From the NCBI RefSeq assembly GCF_009831455.1, contig NZ_WOWO01000002.1, forward strand, positions 868,001 to 932,000: a stretch of 64,000 nt of DNA, in the 5' to 3' direction. The DNA is from Salinirussus salinus. Its GTDB lineage: Archaea; Halobacteriota; Halobacteria; Halobacteriales; Haloarculaceae. Below the pieces are notes generated by a model. That model ran no database searches and was not told where the DNA came from. It saw nothing but the letters and a program-made list of their open reading frames with translations. Below are positions 42,972-52,354 of the stretch, one piece after another (position 1 is the stretch's first letter; every line of letters begins with the position of its first letter). The position numbers and the translations under genes were made by a program.

Positions 42972-43765
42972 CGGTTCTCGAAGTCGGGTTCGCGGCCGTC
43001 CAGCCGGGCCTGGATCCCCTCGCGGTAGTCGCGGGTGTCGTAGATCTCCCGACCCAGCGAGCGTTCGAAGGCCAGCCCCTCGTCGATCGGCATCTCGGGG
43101 GCGGCGTTCAGCGATTCCTTCGCCCGAACCATCCCCATCGGCGCGTTCGCGCCGAGGTCGTCCGCGAGGTCGCGGGCTCGCTCCTTGACCGCGCCGGGCT
43201 CGACGACCTCGTTGACGAGACCGTGGCGCTCGGCCTCCTCGGGGTCGATGAACTCCCCCGCGAGTACGAACTCCTTGGCCTTGGCCATCCCCACCAGCCG
43301 AGGGAGGCGCTGGGTCGCGCCGCCGTGGGGGAAGGTTCCGAGCTGGACCTCGATGACGCCGTACTTGGCGTCCGACCCGATGACCCGGAAGTCGAAGGGC
43401 AAGGAGAGTTCGAACCCGCCCGCCGGGGCCGCGCCGTGGATGGCCGCCACCGTCGGGAGCGGACAGTCCGCGATGGTGTCCAGGAGGTCGGGAAAGAGGT
43501 CGTTGTCGAACTCCTCGGGGGCGTCCGCCCGCTCGCGCATCATGTTCAGGTCCATCCCCGCACACAGGACCGGCCCCTCACCGAGCATGACGACCGACCG
43601 TACCTCCTCGAGGTCCCCGACGGTCCGGAACGCCTCCGTCAGGTCCCGCATCAGTTGCTCGCTCATCGCGTTGCGCTTGTGCGCGCGGTCGAGCACGACG
43701 TCGGCGCGGTGGCCGTCGGTCTCGACCCGCGCCAGGCCGTGGTCCATCTCCGCGTGTGAAGCCAT
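42968..43765 (-). CDS. Enoyl-CoA hydratase/isomerase family protein
   Basis: A 265-residue crotonase. CAGMDLNMMRERAD and HGAAPAGGFELSLPFDFRV form the oxyanion hole (about residues 68-110). VQLGTFPHGGATQRLPRLVG carries a His rather than Asp after Pro in the catalytic loop. It probably hydrates or isomerises enoyl-CoA. It is the upstream partner of the APH-like phosphotransferase in a two-gene operon and is divergent from the MDR reductase. Confidence 0.87.
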   Translation of the reverse strand: MASHAEMDHGLARVETDGHRADVVLDRAHKRNAMSEQLMRDLTEAFRTVGDLEEVRSVVMLGEGPVLCAGMDLNMMRERADAPEEFDNDLFPDLLDTIADCPLPTVAAIHGAAPAGGFELSLPFDFRVIGSDAKYGVIEVQLGTFPHGGATQRLPRLVGMAKAKEFVLAGEFIDPEEAERHGLVNEVVEPGAVKERARDLADDLGANAPMGMVRAKESLNAAPEMPIDEGLAFERSLGREIYDTRDYREGIQARLDGREPDFENR

Positions 43766-43908
43766 ACCAGCCAGTTCGTCACCGGGTGTGATAAAACTCC
43801 GACTGCCTGTCGGCCTGTCGACAGTACGGGGGTGCAGTACGGGGAGGGAGCGAACGCGGGGGCGGGACCCCCACAGTAATGCCCCCGCCCGCCGAAGCCC
43901 GGAGACAC

Positions 43909-44919
43909 ATGAGTTCGGACACGAACCGGCAGTGGATGCTGGCGAGCAGGCCGACAGGCGAACCGACGATGGACGACTTCGAGATGGTCGAATCCGACGT
44001 CCCGGAACCCGGGCACAAGGAGGTGCTGGTCCGGACGCAGTACATGTCCGTCGACCCGTACATGCGCGGGCGGATGCGCGACGCCGACTCCTATGCCGAC
44101 CCCTGGGCGGTCGGCGACCCGATGCGCGCCCGCTGTGTGGGCGAGGTCGTCGAGTCCAACCACGCCGACTTCGCCGCGGGCGACACCGTCACCGGCAACC
44201 TCTACTGGGCGGAGTACGCCGCCGTCGACGGGACGGAACTCGACCACGCCGACACCGGCGACGCCCCGGTCTCGACGGCGCTGCACGTCCTGGGGATGCC
44301 GGGCCGGACCGCCTACATCGGGACCGTGGACGTCGGCGAGGTCGAACCCGGCGACACCGTCGTGGTCTCGGGTGCGGCCGGCGCCGTGGGCTCGGTCGCC
44401 GGCCAGGTCGCTTCCATCGCCGGCGCGCGCGTGGTGGGGATCGCCGGCAGCGACCGGAAGGTCGAGTGGATCACCGACGAACTCGGCTTTGACGCGGGGA
44501 TCAACTACAATACCGACGACCTCTCGGCGGCGGTCGCGGAGGCCTGCCCCCGCGGGGTCGACCTGTACTTCGAAAACGTGGGTGGTGCGGTCAGCGACGC
44601 CGTGCTCGACCACCTCGCGGAGTTCTCCCGGGTCGCGGTCTGCGGGAAGATCTCGCTGTACAACGCCCAGCCCGGCGACGAGGAACTGACCGGCCCGCGG
44701 CGGTTCTACCAGCGGACCAAAACGCGCGTCGAGGGCTTCATCGTCAGCGACCACGCCCACCGCTTCGAGCACATCATGGACCGGCTGCGCCGCTGGACCG
44801 GCGACCGGATCCAGTACGAGGAAACCGTCACCGAGGGGATCGAATCCGCTCCCGACGCCTTCCTCGGGCTGTTCGAGGGCGAGAACATCGGGAAACAGCT
44901 CGTCCGCGTCGGCGAATAA
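43909..44919 (+). CDS. MDR-family NADP-dependent oxidoreductase (prostaglandin-reductase type)
   Basis: A 336-residue zinc-free medium-chain reductase. The family start NRQWMLASRPTGEPTMDDFEMV, the SVDPYMRGRM motif and the nucleotide motif VSGAAGAVGSVAGQVA (about residues 148-163) identify it. It probably reduces alpha,beta-unsaturated ketones, aldehydes or acyl compounds. I chose the ATG at 43909; the upstream ATG at 43879 adds ten unconserved residues. It belongs to the surrounding lipid-related group. Confidence 0.88.
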   Translation: MSSDTNRQWMLASRPTGEPTMDDFEMVESDVPEPGHKEVLVRTQYMSVDPYMRGRMRDADSYADPWAVGDPMRARCVGEVVESNHADFAAGDTVTGNLYWAEYAAVDGTELDHADTGDAPVSTALHVLGMPGRTAYIGTVDVGEVEPGDTVVVSGAAGAVGSVAGQVASIAGARVVGIAGSDRKVEWITDELGFDAGINYNTDDLSAAVAEACPRGVDLYFENVGGAVSDAVLDHLAEFSRVAVCGKISLYNAQPGDEELTGPRRFYQRTKTRVEGFIVSDHAHRFEHIMDRLRRWTGDRIQYEETVTEGIESAPDAFLGLFEGENIGKQLVRVGE

Positions 44920-44971
44920 GAAGGACCGGAAGCGGCACCGTGCCCGGGAGCGCAGCGGGCGGCCGGCGGGC

Positions 44972-46537
44972 TCAGGGCTCGGCGACCTCGGGGTCGACTT
45001 CCTCGCCCTCGCGCAGCTTGAATTTCTGGACCTTCCCGCTGGGGTTCTTGGGGAGTTCGTCGACGAAGTAGTAGGCCCGCGGGCGCTTGAAATCGGCCAG
45101 CCTGTCCGTCTCCAGCATGTACTCCTCCAGAGCCTCCGCGGTGGTGTCGCCGACGATGTAGGCGACCACGCGCTCGCCCCACTCGTCGTGGGGCTCGCCG
45201 ACCACTGCGGCCTCGACGACGTCCTCGTGGGCGTAGAGGACGTCCTCGACCTCGGTGGGGTAGACGTTCTCGCCGCCGGAGATGATCATGTCGTCCTTCC
45301 GGTCGACGACGTAGAGGTAGCCGTCCTCGTCGCGGTACCCCAGGTCGCCGGTGTAGTACCAGGTCTTGCCGTCGCCCTCGCGCAGCGACTCGGCGGTCGC
45401 CTCCGGCCGGTTCCAGTACTCCCGCATGGTGCAGGGACCGGCGAAGAGGATCTCCCCGATATCGCCCTGGTCGACCACCTGGTCGGGGTCGGCGTCGGGC
45501 TCGACGAGCCGGAGGTTGTGGTTCAGCGCCGGCAGCCCCGCCGAGCCCTGTTTGTCGACCTGGTCCTCGGGGTACTGGAAGGTGCCACAGGGGCCGATCT
45601 CGGTCATCCCGTAGGCCTGCAGGTAGCCCGCGTCGAACAGGTCCATACAGCCCTCGAGCACCTCCTCGGGCATCGGCGCGGCGCCGTACATCCCCAAGCG
45701 GAGCGAGGAGACGTCGGCGTCGACCTGCTCGGCGGCCTGGACCAGCCCGTTCCAGCCCGTCGGCGCCGCGAAGAAGACCGTCACGCCGTGCTCGTCGATT
45801 GCCTGCAGCGCGCGAACGGGGTCGAAGTCGTGGTGGATGACGGTGGTCGCGCCGACGTGGATCCGCGGGAACAGCGCGGCCTGGAGTTCCGCACAGTGGT
45901 ACAGCGGGAACGCCGAGAGGCCGACGTCGTCCCGGCGGATCCCGCCCTCGCCGATACAGATGAGGTTGTGCTCGACCATGTCGCGGTGCTCGTGGACGAC
46001 CCCCTTGGGCCGGCCCGTCGTCCCCGAGGTGTAGATGAACGCGTAGACGTCGTCCTCCTCGACGACCGTGTCCGGCCGGCTGTCGTCGGCACCCTCGAGT
46101 AAGTCGTAAAAATCACGGCTCCACTCGGGGCCGTCGTCGTCGATGTAGAGGTACTCGTCGACGGTTTCCAGGTCCGGTCGGGCGTTGGCGACCGCCTCCG
46201 TGGTCCCCTCCTCGAAGACCAGCGCCTGCGAGTCGGCGTCGTTGAGGATGTACTCTACCTCGCCGGCGGGGAGCCGGTAGTTCAGCGGATTGAACACCGC
46301 GCCGAGTTTCGCACACGCGAACACCGTCGTCACGATCTCGGTGCCGTTGTGCAACATCGTCGACACCCGGTCACCCTTCTCGATGCCCAGGTCAGCCAGC
46401 GCGTTGGCCAGCTGGTTGGCCTTGGCGTCGAACTCAGCGTAGGTCCACCGCTGGTCGCGTCGCGGATAGACCAGCGCGTCCTTCTCGGGGTACTTCTCGG
46501 CCGTCAGTTCGAGTGTGTCACGGAGTGTCGTGTGCAT
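44972..46537 (-). CDS. Acyl-CoA synthetase (AMP-binding, fatty-acid type)
   Basis: A 521-residue adenylate-forming ligase. Motifs: AFIYTSGTTGRPKGVV (P-loop-like), AYGMTEIGPCGTFQYP, YYTGDLGYRDEDGYLYVVDRKDDMIISGGENVYPTEVE in part, and the C-terminal lysine PKNPSGKVQKFKL. It would activate a fatty or aromatic acid to its CoA ester; chain length is unknown. It is the last of a lipid-related group. A dyad lies 25-47 bp upstream of its ATG. Confidence 0.9.
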   Translation of the reverse strand: MHTTLRDTLELTAEKYPEKDALVYPRRDQRWTYAEFDAKANQLANALADLGIEKGDRVSTMLHNGTEIVTTVFACAKLGAVFNPLNYRLPAGEVEYILNDADSQALVFEEGTTEAVANARPDLETVDEYLYIDDDGPEWSRDFYDLLEGADDSRPDTVVEEDDVYAFIYTSGTTGRPKGVVHEHRDMVEHNLICIGEGGIRRDDVGLSAFPLYHCAELQAALFPRIHVGATTVIHHDFDPVRALQAIDEHGVTVFFAAPTGWNGLVQAAEQVDADVSSLRLGMYGAAPMPEEVLEGCMDLFDAGYLQAYGMTEIGPCGTFQYPEDQVDKQGSAGLPALNHNLRLVEPDADPDQVVDQGDIGEILFAGPCTMREYWNRPEATAESLREGDGKTWYYTGDLGYRDEDGYLYVVDRKDDMIISGGENVYPTEVEDVLYAHEDVVEAAVVGEPHDEWGERVVAYIVGDTTAEALEEYMLETDRLADFKRPRAYYFVDELPKNPSGKVQKFKLREGEEVDPEVAEP

Positions 46538-46561
46538 GTGGTCCCACCTACCACTGTGTTT

Positions 46562-46584
46562 GCAACAACCCTGTTAAGTGTTGC
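46562..46584. promoter_or_regulatory. Inverted repeat upstream of the acyl-CoA ligase
   Basis: GCAACA (46562-46567) and TGTTGC (46579-46584) form a perfect 6-bp dyad with 11 bp between. The minus-strand TATA-like cttaac lies inside, 36-41 nt before the ligase ATG. This would suit a repressor site, though the regulator is unknown. Confidence 0.4.
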
Positions 46585-46647
46585 CGATACCTGCCTGACA
46601 GGCGTCATCCCCGTTTCCGGGTACGACTCGGGGGCCGCCGAGCAGGG

Positions 46648-47271
46648 TTACCGGCTGGCGAGGCCCGCCAGGTGACTGACCTCGGGGAGGATCAGCTCCC
46701 GGGTACCCAGGCGCGCGGCGTTCTCGCTGCCCGGCAGGGCGAAGACGACCGTCCCCTCGACGACGCCCGCCATGGCCCGGGTCCCGACGACCATCGTCCC
46801 GATCTCCGATTCGGAGCGGCGCCGGAAGAGCTCGCCAAAGCCCGGCAGCTCCTTCCCGAAGCGCTCCGCCACGGTCTCGATGGTCACGTCGTCGGGCGTG
46901 ATCCCGGTGCCGCCGGTCGTGACGACGGCGTCGACGTCCTCGCGCCCGACGAACTCGTCGACTGTCTCGCCGATAGCGTCGCGGCTGTCGCCGACCAGGT
47001 CCCGAGCCACCAGTTCGGTCCCCTCCGAGTCGCCGACCAGCGACTCGATGGCGTCACCCGACGGGTCCTCCGCGAGCGTCCGCGAGGAGGAGACGGTCAG
47101 GACCGCGACCCCCACCGTCTCGACGTCGTGGTGATGATGGTCGCCGTGGTCGCCGTGGTCGTGGTCGTGGTCGTGGCTGTGGTCGTGGTCGTGGCCGCTG
47201 TCGTGACTGTGACCCTCGCCGTGGTCGCCTCCATCATGCCCCGCATCGTGGCCGTCGTTGTCCGCTGTCAT
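46648..47271 (-). CDS. moaB: MoaB/MogA-family molybdenum cofactor enzyme with His-rich N-terminus
   Basis: A 207-residue protein. Residues 1 to about 48 are a His/Asp/Gly-rich tail (HDHDHSHDHDHDHGDHGDHH), followed by a MoaB/MogA domain: AVLTVSSSRT, TTGGTGITPDDVTIE and ALPGSENAARLG. Archaeal MoaB adenylylates molybdopterin before metal insertion. The tail could hold metal ions near this step. Most MoaB proteins lack it. It is convergent with nothing nearby; MOSC lies divergently across 147 bp. Confidence 0.9.
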   Translation of the reverse strand: MTADNDGHDAGHDGGDHGEGHSHDSGHDHDHSHDHDHDHGDHGDHHHHDVETVGVAVLTVSSSRTLAEDPSGDAIESLVGDSEGTELVARDLVGDSRDAIGETVDEFVGREDVDAVVTTGGTGITPDDVTIETVAERFGKELPGFGELFRRRSESEIGTMVVGTRAMAGVVEGTVVFALPGSENAARLGTRELILPEVSHLAGLASR

Positions 47272-47418
47272 ACCTTGGCGAAGGGGCGCCTCCCCCGTAG
47301 GTGTACCGTCGGCCAGTCGGGCGGTCCCGCCACCGGGTCGCCGACCCCCGCCTCACGTTCGTCCATCCCGGTCGCGTTCGCAGGAACCTCTTTACCCGCG
47401 CCGGCCGAGGTGCCGACG

Positions 47419-48189
47419 ATGACAGCGCCACGCGTCGAGCGGCTCACGGTCTACCCGGTGAAGGGGCTGGACGGCGTCGACCTCGAGGAGAGCCGCATTC
47501 TCGACGGCGGGACCCTCCGGTACGACCGCGAGTTCGCCCTCTTCGACGGCGACGGCGAGGTCATAAACGGCAAGCGGACCGACCGCGTCCACGACCTGGA
47601 GACGGACTTCGACCCCGCGACCCGGACCCTCACCGTCGAGACCCCGGCGGGCGAGTACCGCGAGTTCGGCCTCGACGAGGGGGAGGCGGCGGAGTGGTTC
47701 TCCGGCTTCTTCGGGGTGGACCTGTCGCTGGAGCGGGACGCCGACCTGGGTTACGTCGACCGCCGGAGCATGGGGCCGTCGGTCATCAGCACGGCGACCC
47801 TCGAGGAGGTGGCGTCCTGGTTCGAGGGGATGGCCATCGAGGGCGCCCGCCGGCGGCTCCGCGCGAACGTCGAGGTGTCGGGGGTCGAGCCGTTCTGGGA
47901 GGACCGCTTCGTCGGGGAGGGCGCGCCGGCCTTCGAGGCCGACGGCGTCCGGTTCGAGGGGGTGACGCCCTGTGGCCGGTGTGTCGTCCCCGCCCGCGAC
48001 CCCGACACCGGCGAGGCGCTCCCGGAATTTCGCGAGCGGTTCGTCGGGAAGCGGGAGGAGACGTTCCCGGACTGGGCCGACGAGTCGGCCTTCGACCACT
48101 TCTACACGCTGATGCTCATCGCCAGCGTCCCCGAGGCCGACCGCGGCGCGACGGTCGCGGTCGGTGACCCGGTCACCGTCGTCGAGTAG
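47419..48189 (+). CDS. MOSC-domain protein
   Basis: A 256-residue MOSC protein with its N-terminal beta-barrel part (VERLTVYPVKGLDG, FALFDGDGEVINGKR). The MOSC signature RLRANVEVSG and the TPCGRCVVPARD cysteines follow. MOSC proteins handle sulfur or molybdenum cofactor, as in mARC or cofactor sulfurases. A TATA-like ctcttta (47387-47393) sits about 27 nt before the ATG. Its neighbours point to molybdopterin metabolism. Confidence 0.87.
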   Translation: MTAPRVERLTVYPVKGLDGVDLEESRILDGGTLRYDREFALFDGDGEVINGKRTDRVHDLETDFDPATRTLTVETPAGEYREFGLDEGEAAEWFSGFFGVDLSLERDADLGYVDRRSMGPSVISTATLEEVASWFEGMAIEGARRRLRANVEVSGVEPFWEDRFVGEGAPAFEADGVRFEGVTPCGRCVVPARDPDTGEALPEFRERFVGKREETFPDWADESAFDHFYTLMLIASVPEADRGATVAVGDPVTVVE

Positions 48190-48243
48190 TCGGTGCCGGC
48201 GACCGTCCTCGAATGGCCGGACTCGTCGACAGCCGCCGGAGGG

Positions 48244-49155
48244 TTAGGCCCGCTGAGTGCGGGCACGCCGTAGCTCCGCCCGCAGTTCCCGGCGTTTCAG
48301 CAGGACGAACCCGCCGAGGATGAGCAGGAAGCCGACGCCGGTCCAGACGGTGATCGTCTCGCCCAGAAGCGCCCACCCGAGCAGCGTGGCCACGACTGGG
48401 ACGGCGTAGGAGACGAGGTTGGTCTCCAGCGGGCCGTAGGCTCCCAGCAGGAAGAAGTAGATGACGAAGGCGACGGCGGTGGCGAAGACGGCGATGTAGG
48501 TAAGCGCCACGAGTCCCGCCGGGTCGAACTGGACGGCAGCGAGCGACTCGCCGGCCGCGAGGCTGCCGACGTGGAGGATCCCCGCGCCGATGACCATCGC
48601 CCACGCGGTGAACGCGGAGTCCGGCAGCGTCGACTCCCAGCGGCGGATGAGCACGCTCCCCAGGGCGACGCTGACGGCCGCGAGCGCCACCAGCGCCTTG
48701 CCGACGACGCCGGCCGCGAGCAGGTTCCCGGGGTCGGGGCGGGCGATGACGACGACGCCGGCCAGGCCGACGAGAATGCCGACGAGCCCGAGCAGGGAGT
48801 TGCTCTCCTCGGCCAGCAGCGCCCACGCGAACGCAGTCGTCAACAGCGGGATGAGGCTGTAGATGACCGACGCGAGGCTACCGGTGGTGTACTGCTGGCC
48901 GAGAAAGAGCAGGCTGTTGCCGGCGATGAGGAAGATCCCCCCGGCCAGCAGCGCGCCGGCGTCCGCCCGCGTCGGCCGCCAGCGCTCGGCCGCGACGACG
49001 GCGTAGGCGAGCAGGACGACGGCCGCGAGGTCGTAGCGCGCGGCGGCAAAGAGCACCGGCGGGAACGACTCCAGCCCCACCTCGATGGCGGGGAACGAGG
49101 CGCCCCACAGCGCCGCCAGCCCGGCGAACAGGAGGGCGGACCGGTAACGGGTCAC
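48244..49155 (-). CDS. EamA/DMT-family transporter
   Basis: A 303-residue transporter with ten membrane helices in two repeats (each an EamA domain), starting SALLFAGLAALWGASFPA and repeating at SVALGSVLIRRWES. Substrates of this family include amino acids and metabolites; here the substrate is unknown. I chose the GTG at 49155 (VTRYRS), because the residues before it have no membrane or coding character. It interrupts the Mo/W group but is unrelated in sequence. Confidence 0.85.
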   Translation of the reverse strand: MTRYRSALLFAGLAALWGASFPAIEVGLESFPPVLFAAARYDLAAVVLLAYAVVAAERWRPTRADAGALLAGGIFLIAGNSLLFLGQQYTTGSLASVIYSLIPLLTTAFAWALLAEESNSLLGLVGILVGLAGVVVIARPDPGNLLAAGVVGKALVALAAVSVALGSVLIRRWESTLPDSAFTAWAMVIGAGILHVGSLAAGESLAAVQFDPAGLVALTYIAVFATAVAFVIYFFLLGAYGPLETNLVSYAVPVVATLLGWALLGETITVWTGVGFLLILGGFVLLKRRELRAELRRARTQRA

Positions 49156-49306
49156 GGCCGTCGTCTGGGACCGGCCGGCACATGAGTCTGTCCATTCCGT
49201 GCCAGCTCGTGCCACGGCGCCCCCGCACACGCTCACCCGGTTTCGCGGTCCCTGAGCCGGAACGGACGGGGAAATCCTCTTTGTGCCAGTCCCGGTAGGG
49301 CGACCG

Positions 49307-50416
49307 ATGGGCGTCTCGGTCAGCTACCGCGGGGAGACCAGACTCACCTTCTCCTGGAGCGAGCTGACCGGCGCAGTCGGCGACTCCGTCACCGTCCTGC
49401 CGGTGGTCGTCGCCGTCGCGGTGCTGACCGAGCTCTCGCTTCCGGTCATGCTGGTGTGGTTCGGCGTCTTCCAGGTCGTCTGGGGGCTGTACTACGGGGT
49501 CCCGGTCTCCGTCGAGCCGATGAAGGCGCTGGCCGCGCTGGCCATCGCCGGCACGCTCACCGCCGGGGAGTTTCTGGTCGCCGGGCTGCTCGCGGGCGCG
49601 GTCCTGCTGGCGGTCGGGCTGACCGGGACGCTGAGCCGTGTCGAGGCCTACGTCGGCGCGCCGGTGATCCGCGGCGTCCAGCTCGGCGTCGCGCTGGTGT
49701 TGCTCAAGACGGGCGTTCAGCTCGGAGCGGCCGACCCGCGGCTCGCGGCCGCGGGGGTCGCCGTCACCGCCGGCGCGCTCGCGCTCGGCGCCCGCCGGTC
49801 GACCGGGCTGGTCGTCCTGCTCGCGGGGGCGGGCGTCGCCGTCTGGACGACCGGGCTCCCGGTCCCTTCCCTCCCCTCGCTGGAGGGGGTGATGCTGTTC
49901 GGCACGGCGGACCTCACCGCCGACGCGGCGGGCGGGGCACTCGCCCAGCTCGGCATGACCGTCGGCAACGCCGCGCTGGCGACGTCGCTGCTGCTCGCGG
50001 ACTACTTCGACCGGGACGTCTCCGCCGACGAGCTGTCGGCGAGCATGGGCGCGATGAATCTCGCCGCCGTCCCCCTGGGAGCGCTGCCGATGTGTCACGG
50101 CAGCGGCGGCGTCGCCGGCAAGTACGCCTTCGGCGCCCGGACGGCCGGCGCGAACGTCATCCTCGGGGTGGGCTACGTCGCGGTCGCGCTGCTGGCCGCC
50201 GAGGCCGTCGCCGCCTACCCGATGGCCGTCCTCGGGGTCGTGCTCGGGCTGGTCGCGCTCCAGCTCGGCCGGACGAGCCTCCAGCGGGCCGACGCGAGCG
50301 GCTATCCGCTCGTGGTCGCGGTCGGCGTCGTCGGCCTGCTTATCAATCTCGGCGTCGCCTTCGTCGGCGGCGTCGCTGTCCACCTCGCGCGCAGGCGGCT
50401 GGCCCGAGGTCCGTGA
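49307..50416 (+). CDS. MOT1-type molybdate/sulfate transporter
   Basis: A 369-residue membrane protein of about ten helices. It shows the MOT1 signatures PVSVEPMKALAALA (about residues 62-75) and PMCHGSGGVAGKYAFGART. MOT1 is a molybdate importer in eukaryotes and some archaea and bacteria. I chose the ATG at 49307, with a TATA-like ctctttgt 25-30 nt upstream. It adds a second oxyanion uptake route beside the ABC system. Confidence 0.85.
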   Translation: MGVSVSYRGETRLTFSWSELTGAVGDSVTVLPVVVAVAVLTELSLPVMLVWFGVFQVVWGLYYGVPVSVEPMKALAALAIAGTLTAGEFLVAGLLAGAVLLAVGLTGTLSRVEAYVGAPVIRGVQLGVALVLLKTGVQLGAADPRLAAAGVAVTAGALALGARRSTGLVVLLAGAGVAVWTTGLPVPSLPSLEGVMLFGTADLTADAAGGALAQLGMTVGNAALATSLLLADYFDRDVSADELSASMGAMNLAAVPLGALPMCHGSGGVAGKYAFGARTAGANVILGVGYVAVALLAAEAVAAYPMAVLGVVLGLVALQLGRTSLQRADASGYPLVVAVGVVGLLINLGVAFVGGVAVHLARRRLARGP

Positions 50417-50487
50417 GGCCGTGTCCCGGAACCGGGGCCAGGAGTCGGGGCGTCAGGGTATTGACCCTCGGCGGCCAAGCACCGCCG

Positions 50488-50937
50488 ATGGGCGGCGATA
50501 CGGTGACCGTCGCGGGCGACCGCGAGCTGACTCTCCGGGACGCACCCGCGGTCCGCGAGCGCTTCGGCTGGGAGCGGCGGGCAGTCACGATCGACTGCCA
50601 CAGCGGCCGCACCATCGAGGGGGTGTGGTGCGGTGTCCCGGTCGCTCCGGCCGTCGAGGCCGCCGACTTCCCGCCGGAAACCACCCACCTTCGGGCGACC
50701 GCCCGCGACGGCCACCAGGTCTGTGTCCCCGTCCGGACGGGGCTCGCGGGGCTGCTCGGCTTCGTCTGCGAAGAACTCGACGACGGTCGCGAGGGGACCG
50801 GGGGAGACACCGCCGAAACCCCGCGGCTGGTCGCCCCGGACATCGACTCCGCCCGGGCTGTCCGCGGCCTCACGCGAGTCGAGCCGGCCGCTCTCCCGCC
50901 CGGTGAGGACCCACGGGGCCACGAGACAGTCGGGTAG
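50488..50937 (+). CDS. Small molybdopterin-dependent oxidoreductase-like domain protein
   Basis: A 149-residue protein like the molybdopterin-binding domain of sulfite-oxidase-type enzymes, but much shorter. It keeps VTIDCHSGRTIEGVWCGVPVAPAVE (the conserved Cys near residue 36 would ligate Mo) and PRLVAPDIDSARAVRGL. It has no signal peptide. Whether this mini-domain is an enzyme or a cofactor carrier is unclear. It lies just after the MOT1 gene, 71 bp apart, in the same orientation. Confidence 0.75.
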   Translation: MGGDTVTVAGDRELTLRDAPAVRERFGWERRAVTIDCHSGRTIEGVWCGVPVAPAVEAADFPPETTHLRATARDGHQVCVPVRTGLAGLLGFVCEELDDGREGTGGDTAETPRLVAPDIDSARAVRGLTRVEPAALPPGEDPRGHETVG

Positions 50938-51123
50938 TCGGCGGACCGTGAGGGTGCCGCCACGCTCTGTTCCGCTCGTTCGGCGTTACGTCTCCCCGCA
51001 GGAGTAGCCTCCGGGTCCCGACCGGACAGCGGATCGACAGTACCCCACGCTGCATTGCGACCGATATATCCCGAGTGATACAAGCATTTATGTGGATTCC
51101 GCTCGCCGCTCGTTATACCAGCT

Positions 51124-52266
51124 ATGACACAACGGGACCCGGAGACGGAGAGCGCTCGCGGTACGTCCAGACGCTCGCTGCTGAAGGCTGCCGGGACCGT
51201 CGGTGCGGCGGGGGTCCTCGGGCTGGCCGGCTGTGCCAGTCGGGGCGGCAACACTGACGACGGGTCGACCGACGCCGGAGGATCCACCGACGGCGGCGGG
51301 ACAGAGACGGGGGACGGCAGCGGGAGTGGAGGCGGGAGCGAGAGTGCGACCCCCGAACTCGGCGACTCGATGACCATCTTCCACGCCGGGAGCCTCGCGC
51401 CGCCGTTCGACGCGGCCGAACCGCAGTTCGAGGAGGAGTACGGCGTGGACGTCACCCGCGAGGCGAAGGGGTCGGTCGCCTCGACCCAGAAGATCACCCA
51501 GCAGGGCCGCGTTGCGGACGTGCTCGGCACGTCGGATTTCCGGCTCATCCGGAACCGCATCCTCCCGGAGTACGGCGACTGGTACACCGTCTTCACCACC
51601 AACTCGATGTCCATCCAGTACCGCGAGGACTCCCCCGGCGCCGACGAGATCTCCAAGGACAACTGGTGGGAAATCCTGACCCGGGACGGCGTGACGATCG
51701 GCCACTCCGACCCGGCGGTCGACCCCGGGGGGTACCGGGCGGTCATGTCACAGCAGCTTGGCGCCATCGAGTTCCGGGGGAGCCGGCTGTACGACGACGC
51801 GACCTATCAGAAGCTCCGCGAGAACTCGACGGTCCCGACGGGGACGGAGACGAAACTGGAGGGACAGCTCCAGTCGGGCGCGCTGGACTACGCCATCTAC
51901 TACCAGTCCATCTCCTCGACCTCCGGTCTCCCGTACATCGACCTCCAGGACCAGGTCGACCTCTCGCAGGCGACAAGCGAGTACGCCAGCCACTACGCGA
52001 AGGCGGAGGTCGAGACGGGAAGCGGGACGTTCACCGGCGCCCCCATCGCCTACGGGATGACGGTTCCGAGCGTCGCCGAGAACCCCGGCCGCGGCGCGCA
52101 GTGGGTCGAGTACTTCGCCACCGAACCCGGTCGCCAGATCCTCCGGGACCAGGGACTCGTCCCGGTCGACCCCATCGTGGTCCCGGGCAGCAGCGAGGAC
52201 GCGGTCCCGGACCGGGTGATGAACGTCGCGAGCGCCAAGGAAGCCCTCGGCCCGCTCGAGCTGTGA
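51124..52266 (+). CDS. wtpA: Tungstate/molybdate-binding lipoprotein (WtpA-like)
   Basis: A 380-residue Tat lipoprotein: twin arginines SRRSLLKAAG (R16-R17), lipobox LAGC (C37), then a 40-residue Gly/Ser/Asp linker. The binding domain has FHAGSLAPPFDAAE (about residues 86-99), the signature of archaeal WtpA/ModA-type proteins that bind tungstate or molybdate. The AOR downstream favours tungstate. It is the first gene of a wtpABC-type operon; a TATA-like catttatg lies about 35 nt upstream. Confidence 0.87.
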   Translation: MTQRDPETESARGTSRRSLLKAAGTVGAAGVLGLAGCASRGGNTDDGSTDAGGSTDGGGTETGDGSGSGGGSESATPELGDSMTIFHAGSLAPPFDAAEPQFEEEYGVDVTREAKGSVASTQKITQQGRVADVLGTSDFRLIRNRILPEYGDWYTVFTTNSMSIQYREDSPGADEISKDNWWEILTRDGVTIGHSDPAVDPGGYRAVMSQQLGAIEFRGSRLYDDATYQKLRENSTVPTGTETKLEGQLQSGALDYAIYYQSISSTSGLPYIDLQDQVDLSQATSEYASHYAKAEVETGSGTFTGAPIAYGMTVPSVAENPGRGAQWVEYFATEPGRQILRDQGLVPVDPIVVPGSSEDAVPDRVMNVASAKEALGPLEL

Positions 52267-52354
52267 CCGAGTGGCTCTTTCCCCCCGAGCCACGCGGTCC
52301 CGGACACCGCGGGCTCCGTAACACTATCGTCTCACAGGCGAGCTAACCCAATCC

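Noticed and set aside
51111-51117. CGTTATA, like a half-site of the bacterial ModE operator, just before wtpA
   Set aside because: Only one half is present and no partner half was seen; haloarchaeal Mo regulators are not known to use it.
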